Both the position numbers and the translations under genes were made by a program. A stretch of DNA of 64,000 nucleotides from Spinacia oleracea (Eukaryota; Streptophyta; Magnoliopsida; Caryophyllales; Amaranthaceae), in assembly GCF_020520425.1 (NCBI RefSeq), contig NC_079487.1, positions 104,318,141 through 104,382,140 on the forward strand, read 5' to 3'. Numbering within the stretch: the first letter of the stretch is position 1; each line of letters starts with the position of its first letter. Below the pieces are notes generated by a model. The model had not been told where the DNA came from. It saw only the letters and a list, made by a program, of their open reading frames with translations, and made no database searches. Shown in pieces: positions 57,184-64,000 of the stretch.

Positions 57184-60100
57184 CTATATGCTAATATCTG
57201 GCATTGGCATCTTCCAATAATTCCATGAATTATAGTCTTCCTGTACATAAATTTATCAAGTAAAAAAGTATGTCAGAAGATGGTTATTACTCTCAGAAAT
57301 TTTCGGTTTTGATATGGTAATGGCGATTATTACCTGCTCGACCATTGATGTTGGTGGGAACATATCGTTGACTAGAGTATGTAATGATGTATACGACTTC
57401 ACATCGATACGATGATTAATTGCCACCTCACCCTGTCAGTTTCAGTTGATATTAGTTCATTACTTTTTGACAGCTTTACTAGTATACCAAGCATGTTTAC
57501 AAAAGATACTACCTTTGGGTTGATTATAAAGATTTTCCCCTTTGGAATTCCAAGCTTTCTGTAAGTAAGCTCATCCGTGTCTCTGTTCCCAAATCCCGCG
57601 TAGAATGGATTGTAATCCGGTGGAAACAGTGCCTTGATATCCTGCAGGTCAAAGTTGATGAGATCACAGATAAAGGACTTCATTTTCCTTTTAAAAACTA
57701 ATATTTTACGAAGATTTCGCATTCAACGAAGATTAGTAAGTTTTTACCTCCAAACAAGCAATCTTGAATTCATGAGGAGCTCTTCGGATTACTGCAATCA
57801 TCGAATAAAGATATGTTAAATCAGAAAGGAAAATTAACTTCCCTTTTCTAAATAAAAGGTGTACAGATCTAGTGAGGAGTTAAATAGCTGTAGAAGAATA
57901 CGCAAATCTGTATGTGTACGAACAAAGCAACTATAGCAGAAGAAATGTTGCGGGCTCTGAGTTTCAAGGACAAGTTAACTTCAAGAAGCCAAGTCTAGTC
58001 CTACTATACAGAGGAAATGGCATCTCTACTGTGCCCCTATTAAAACCCTCAGCCGTAACAATATATTGTGACTAGTGTTTATGCACGCGATACATGAATG
58101 ACATTTTATATAAATATTGTAATTTATACTATTAAGTATAGGAACGTTACATATTCCATAAAATACTATTCGGTATATATTTATAAATATTATTAACCTG
58201 ACAGGGATAGTACGTATAGGTATTTCACAGGGGAGACACCAAAAAGTCAACATCAGCTGTTACCTTATAGAATAGTGGATAACCAGATCTAAGGGGTGGC
58301 AGTCCTTGATGAAATCTCAGATATTCTCTACTAAAGACTCATATAACAACATCAAAGAATCACTTTTGCAGAAGTAAGAAGAAAGTTATTGTAGCTAAAC
58401 TTTGTGCATTTAACAGATCTAACTTGTGGCCGCTTTGCACCAAAACCTTGCAACTATGGACAGACTGATTCAATTTGGTTATACCAGTTTATCACTGAAC
58501 TTAAGAGTGTATTAACCAAACAATATGTATCTGTCAATTCTTCAATGAGATACGTGCAGGTTTCATCTCTTGAAGGATTATACACAACTTATAAGTGAGG
58601 AAGAATGGAAGTGGCTACAGACTGCTGCAGTAGCTACCAAAAGAAAAGAAAAAAAATATATGAAGACTATAATGTAGCACATTGCTTTTTCTGAGGTGTA
58701 TACTTAAAAACTATTTGGATACGGCGTAACCAATGGGTGTTTTACAGAGGCGAGAAGAATCTTGATGTGATGGTTAAGCAGTTAGTAATGGATGGTACAT
58801 TTCCATAATCTCAAGGTTGAGTGTGATTACGGGTTCCAGTCAGAGACTCGGAAATTTGATTTCAATCCCGTTTCACAAGTCAGATCTGGGTTATCCACTT
58901 GTAGTGGACAATAATCAGAACTCAGAAACTAAGCAGCCCAAATTCTCATTCAACTATTCAAAATATATAAAAAGAAGGAAAGCTAATAACATTATGATGA
59001 CCAACAAGAGAATTATTTACCTTCACGGAATAACGAAGGAAATAATCCATTAGGTGAAATAACAACAGGTCCATTTGGCAGTGTCTTTCCATCCTGTAAG
59101 TAGTAAAAACTTTGAAGTAAGATGGCAGAGGCCTATATATACCAAATTCCATAACGAATAACACTAACAGAAGGATACAAGAAAGTCGAGAATAGTAAAC
59201 CACTTTTATGTGACAAATAACTACGAAGTACTTCCTCCGTCTTTTAATACTCGCAACGTTTGTTAGTTTCACGCATGCCAATGCACAACTTTGATAATTT
59301 ATTTCTTAAATTCTCTTTATGCAAAAATTATAAAAAGTTGATATTTTGAAAATACACATTGAGACGAATCTAACAAGATCCCACATGACTATGTTTTATC
59401 TTATACAAAAAACACTACAAATAGTCAAAGTAGATTATATGAATAGTGGCAAAAGTCCAAACGTTGCGAGTATTAAAAGACGGAGGAAGTATTATATTAG
59501 AATATAAAAATGAAAATCAGGAGAGAAGACTAATGTTGATAAAGATCTAAAGTTCCAAGGCCTCTATGCATCGCTGCTTATATAAACTAATATAATAAAT
59601 AGGAAATTTGATGCAAACCGACCTCAACTATGGACATCCTTCTCTAAATAGTTTAAACTTTTTGGTGTGTTTTATGAGAGTGCTAGTGCAGTGAGAGCAT
59701 ATATAAGGTATTTGATCCATCTAACAATAGATCCTCTTATGCCAAAGAATCATCAGAGGTTGTAAACAAACCCTGCCACCCCTAATTATCTCTCCAATTC
59801 TTTGATAATCTCTTTTTCTTCTTCTCACAAATCCATCAATTTATAAGCACATTATTCTCAATTCAAATACAAAAAAGGGAATGAGATAAAGATGGAAAAT
59901 TGAACCCAGTAGGCAATTCAGTTTAATTTCCAAATCATACAAATCTAAATTCAGAAAATGAACATGGTATATTTTTCCAATTCAATTGAATCACCAATTA
60001 TTACAAACCCAGATGTACTTTCCTCTAATCCCAATAATCAAACCAACTTCAACAGTTCTCAATTTGCAGTAATATTGTGGTGACTAGGGCTGTCAATTCT

Positions 60101-61730
60101 CAACCCGAACCGTTGAACCCGCTGGGTTAATCCGTATCGTTAAGAACCCGAACCGTTAATAACCCGTTAATTGGAACCCGAAACTAAACCGAACCGATAA
60201 TATTTAACCCGAACCCGAACCGTCTCGAAAACATTAACCCGATTAAGACCCGATACCCGATAACAAACCGACATTAGCTGTTCGAAAACATGAAATTAAT
60301 TGGATAGTGAACATTACTACATTAGCTGTTCGTCAAAAAAAAAAAAACATTAGTTATAAATCACGTAATCAAATTGTATGGGCTCTTTTACCTTTTCACT
60401 TTGCTTCAATAATGTAGATATTATAATATAAGCGCATTGAAAATTGTGATTTTAATAATAACCCGACATTTTTTGTAATTTGTATCCGAATTGATCTGAC
60501 TAAACACGAACCCAGCCCGATATAAACCCGACCCGATATGAACCCGACCCGATTACAATCCAGCTAAACCCGTTAACGAACCGAACCGAATTGACCCAAC
60601 CCGACTACAATCCGACCCGATCTGACCCGATCCGATATGAACCCGACCCGATATGAACCCGACCCGATTATAAACTGAACCGATATGAAACCGACTTAAC
60701 CCGTTTTTTACCCAACCAAATATGACCCGACCCGATATGAAACCGACCCGGCATGAAACCGACCCGATATGAACCCGACCCGGTATGAACCCGACCCGAT
60801 ATGATCCCGCACTACATAACCCGAACCCGAACCGAACCGTTTATTTTTCAACCCGACCCGAACCGAACCGATAGCAAAATGAACCGGTTTCAACCCGAAC
60901 CGATGAACCCGAACCGAAACCGAACCGATGACCCGATTTGACACCCCTAGTGGTGACGTTTCACTTCGCCGCCAATTTGATTTACCCTTGAGGTTGATGA
61001 ATATCCATAACCAGTCACCATCACTAATTGTTGCTTCCAGTAAAAAGGAAGATTAGAAATTTTTTGAAGAGGTGATTGGAGAAGGTTGAGTGAGGAAGGA
61101 GGGAAAAAAATGAATGAACCGAGAATGGAAAAGATGAAGAATGGGAATAGAGGGAAACTGGAAAAGGCAAAAAAGACAAGGGAAGAATTATTAAAAGTCA
61201 CGTGATTGACATGCGACATCAATTTTACCTACTATAGCAAGCCACCCTTGTCAAAGATCGCTCTCATAAAAATACAATAAAAATTTAGGACCAGTCCAAG
61301 TTAATTGATAAGTGGGACTGTTTAAAGAAGGACGTCGATAGTTGGGACTGTTTGTATCAATTTTACTGATAAATAACTCACCGGCCTACAGTTTTCAATC
61401 AAGGGAACATTGGGGAAAAGACAAATGCAAGCATAAAAGTGCTACCAGATTTGACAGGGAAATACATACCTGCTTTAGGTTAAACAAAAAGCTTTTAGTT
61501 AAATAAGCTTGGACAATTGCACGTGCACTCAGAAAGAGCAGCTGATATCCATTCTCCTGTTACACATGGAAAATCATTCAACATATATTCCATAAAGAGA
61601 GAGAGAAAGGGTGCAAAAGAACAAGCCTTTAGAGCCTAATGTTACCTTAATGGCAGAAAACAAGCGAGCCACACCAGATTGCGACCAGTCCTTACCAACC
61701 AGAGGCATAAACTGACCAAGAACATCAGAT
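57184..61730 (-). CDS. Phosphatidate phosphatase PAH (lipin), C-terminal part only
   Basis: Lipins remove phosphate from phosphatidic acid to give diacylglycerol for storage and membrane lipids, acting at the ER surface and in the cytosol. Seven 3'-terminal exons join in phase: 61646-61730, 61470-61556, 59021-59093, 57748-57791, 57513-57641, 57334-57432, 57184-57240 (191 codons with the stop). They cover most of the LNS2/HAD-like C-terminal domain: [84 protein letters not shown] and [16 protein letters not shown]. The usual catalytic DxDxT lies immediately N-terminal to SDVLGQ. It is not found in the remaining 2.3 kb, so it and the rest of the gene lie beyond 64000. All recognised residues are intact. 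PAH1 and PAH2 cannot be told apart. Confidence 0.93.
59231..59489. mobile_element. Stowaway MITE in a lipin intron
   Basis: Left cttcctccgtcttttaatac and right (other strand) cttcctccgtcttttaatac are identical over about 30 bases. TA flanks at 59229-59230 and 59490-59491; 259 bp. The near-perfect ends suggest a fairly young insertion. Confidence 0.88.
60085..60949. mobile_element. hAT-like element (865 bp) made of CCGAACCC/CCCGACCCGATATGAA repeats
   Basis: Termini tagggctgtcaa (left) and taggggtgtcaa (right, other strand). Perfect 8 bp target duplication gtggtgac at 60077-60084 and 60950-60957. Most of the element is short repeats: aacccgaaccg on the left and cccgacccgatatgaa on the right, around a 200 bp AT-rich core. 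No transposase. It lies in the 2.4 kb lipin intron between exons 61470-61556 and 59021-59093. Confidence 0.92.
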
Positions 61731-64000
61731 CTGAAATAAGAGTCACAGATCAGAATCATACTACAAAAAAGAGCCAATTGATAAGTTGTATGAAAAAAAA
61801 GACAATTCAAAGTCTAATCCGAAACTTTGTTAAAATGATTGATCGTCCAACAAGGGGAGAAAAACTGACATCCATATCTTGGATTCTGATTCAACAACTT
61901 TTCTTATTGTTTATGTCAACCATCACAGAAGTAGTAATAACTAATAAGACATATCCGTACGCACAGAGCATGATGAGACGCTCCATATCAGACTTTGAAA
62001 CTGCAAGTCCTACTGACACAAGACTCCTGCTTTTTCATACGGCTAAAGCCTAAATGTAAGTAAAAAGATCTTAAACCTCAGCCTCCCCCCTCACACCCCG
62101 AAAAAAAAAAAAGCAAAAGAAAGGGAAAGAGAGAAAGAGAAAGAGAAAGAGAAAGAAGAAGAATTTGGCCAGTGTTTATAATAATGATTGAACCGCGAGT
62201 GGCAACAGATCAAATAAGTCATAGAAGAAAGATCATACATTAAAAGAGGCAAAAAAAGGTACACAAAGATGAATAAAACTAAACTTGAGCAGCTGAAACA
62301 TTTTTTAAGGCGAGCCAACTTAAAACCTAGCAGTGGCAGACTGGCGGTACCAGAAAAACTTGCTTATGGGTTCTGAGGTTTCATACCAAATAATGAAAAT
62401 CAAATACCATAATCTGAACCCATACTAAGACCGCAAATGAAACCAGGTAACATCCAAACTAATCCACTAAGTTCATTTCCAGTGAGCCTGCAAATTTCAA
62501 CTTCTAGGTTTTGCGTGTACGAGTTAAACTATGACAGCTACGAAGTATTCTCAGATTTATCATACTTGGATTCAGTTCATTAGCTGACAATATGTTCACA
62601 AAGAAGGAATAGTTGAGTTGTTAAGGTCAGAGGTTATAACCAGGGTTTCTCTGTTGGTGTCCCAGAAACTCAGAAAGTAAAAAACACAGTTAATTTTCCA
62701 AGATATGACAGAAAGACTTGATTTTACCGTAAAGAATACTATCTGTTCTGTAAATTGAAAATTCTCCCCGATGAATAGAAAGATGGATGATGCATCTCAC
62801 AAATTGGTTGAAGAGAGATTATCAAAGAAATAAATAATAAGATCAACTGTTTAAGATGTTTAGTTAATATCCAGAGTTCCAGACATACTTTGTGAAATTG
62901 TTCCCACATGTTTGTTGGTAAGTAGAACTGTAGAAGAAAATAGAGATTTAGCTGTCTCCTAACTTCAATGTTAAGGTGGTTATCTCTATCCCCTTTACCC
63001 AATGCTCAAGGAAGAATGAGATAAGATTATCAAGAATAACGCAGTCACTCTTTTTAGTCTTCCCATGATTCAGAAAAGGACCCAGCCTCTTCCCTCCAGA
63101 AACCAAGCCACATAAAGAACGGTAATGTCAGCATAAGATTGGGATAAAGGCCTTGGGTGGTCCAGTTCAAAATACTAGTCAGCAGTCATATGTTAATCAT
63201 TAAAAACAAGCTCCAATACTCTGAATAAAATTTAACAAACTACCCTCATATTTCCCCTGGTGCTTCGCGGCCATCGCATTGAGAAAGGACAGGAAACTTT
63301 TCCACTTTAGTATTGTAATTCAAGTGAATTTTAGCATATGTTTTAGATTAAAGTTAACAATATACTTTCTCGAACGTATTCCTAATTTCCTATACATAAT
63401 GACTACATAATAGTCTATGAAAGATGTGATGCTTTTTCAAATCACATGTGAAAGAGCGTCTTTTGGAGATTGGAAAATTCAAATTCTGTTACAGAAGTTC
63501 CTATGTAATGGAACGATCTTGACTAATCTATACGGTTTGTATTTAAGGAACTTCTTACTCTGTTTGTACTTTGATCTTCGGTTAACTTCCACCATGACTC
63601 AAGGGAAAAGTAAGCTAAAGTGCTAAACATGGAACATCCAAATCAATGGATGTTCCTCAATCAAACAGTGGGACTTTGTTAACTTCCATGAAATTTGAAA
63701 TTCCCATGCTATCTTAGAGACTTAGATTCAACCAAACAAAGACGTAATTCACTCCTAAGTCTCTACTTCATGCTGTGCATGTAACCAAATTTCCATATAA
63801 AGAAGAAATCAGAATCTCCATCCAGCAGTAGATCCTTACACACCTTATTTTGCATCAAGAAATATATGGCTTAGCTGTATACAAACTCTTTTGGAAACCA
63901 TAGAACTGGATCTACACAAAGCCCCATGAGTATGGCTACCCGTGGGTGTAAGTCCGTGTGACACTGATATACAGAGTAGTTAATAACTTAATAACAATGT
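61731..64000 (-). other. Lipin intron running off the right edge
   Basis: Begins at the acceptor (cttatttcag on the minus strand) of exon 61646-61730. I find no further lipin exon, and in particular no DVDGT-coding exon, up to 64000. Apart from the GA repeat at 62101-62162, nothing recognisable. Confidence 0.55.
62101..62162. repeat. GAAA/GAGAAA purine-rich microsatellite
   Basis: A purine tract with about six gagaaa units flanked by poly-A and gaagaag. Located in the lipin intron. Confidence 0.8.

Noticed and set aside
60708-60944. 78-codon frame rich in G, S, V and R
   Set aside because: Product of the CCCGACCCGATATGAA repeats in the hAT-like element.

Overview
The window is plant nuclear DNA. 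It is AT-rich and intron-rich, with canonical GT-AG splice sites, and is saturated with plant transposon types. Two genes are clearly recognisable: a soluble inorganic pyrophosphatase and the C-terminal part of a lipin-type phosphatidate phosphatase. A eudicot is likely. A Caryophyllales species such as spinach or beet is my guess from the feel of the repeats, not something the sequence proves.

Layout. 1-8479 is a decayed Ty1/copia element that enters from the left edge and ends in a complete 1.4 kb LTR. 8480-11900 holds a cut hAT-like element, a half tRNA-like sequence, a retrotransposon ORF remnant and a second hAT-like element. 11400-14826 is empty intergenic DNA, followed by a Stowaway MITE. 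15340-20700 (+) is the nine-exon pyrophosphatase gene, encoding 227 aa.

20904-41422 is a nest of transposons just behind that gene. A 259 bp Stowaway MITE was split by a 5.7 kb Ty1/copia element. The copia pol gene was then split by a CACTA transposon, now 14.6 kb long. The CACTA carries what looks like a captured host-gene fragment, and inside it sit a 423 bp TRIM and a decayed Ty3/gypsy element with two 2.8 kb LTRs. Target-site duplications can be read for every layer except the gypsy. LTR divergence agrees with the nesting order.

41841-55656 (-) is a large gene of short exons coding for a coiled-coil protein I do not recognise. Seventeen consecutive exons join in phase (595 codons). Its introns hold a Helitron, a small CACTA, a hAT MITE, several Stowaway and Tourist-like MITEs, a minisatellite and microsatellites. 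57184-61730 (-) is the C-terminal half of a PAH/lipin gene, whose 5' part lies beyond the right edge.

The three host genes show no sign of working together. The main interest of the window is its record of successive transposition. No CRISPR array, operon or bacterial feature is present.
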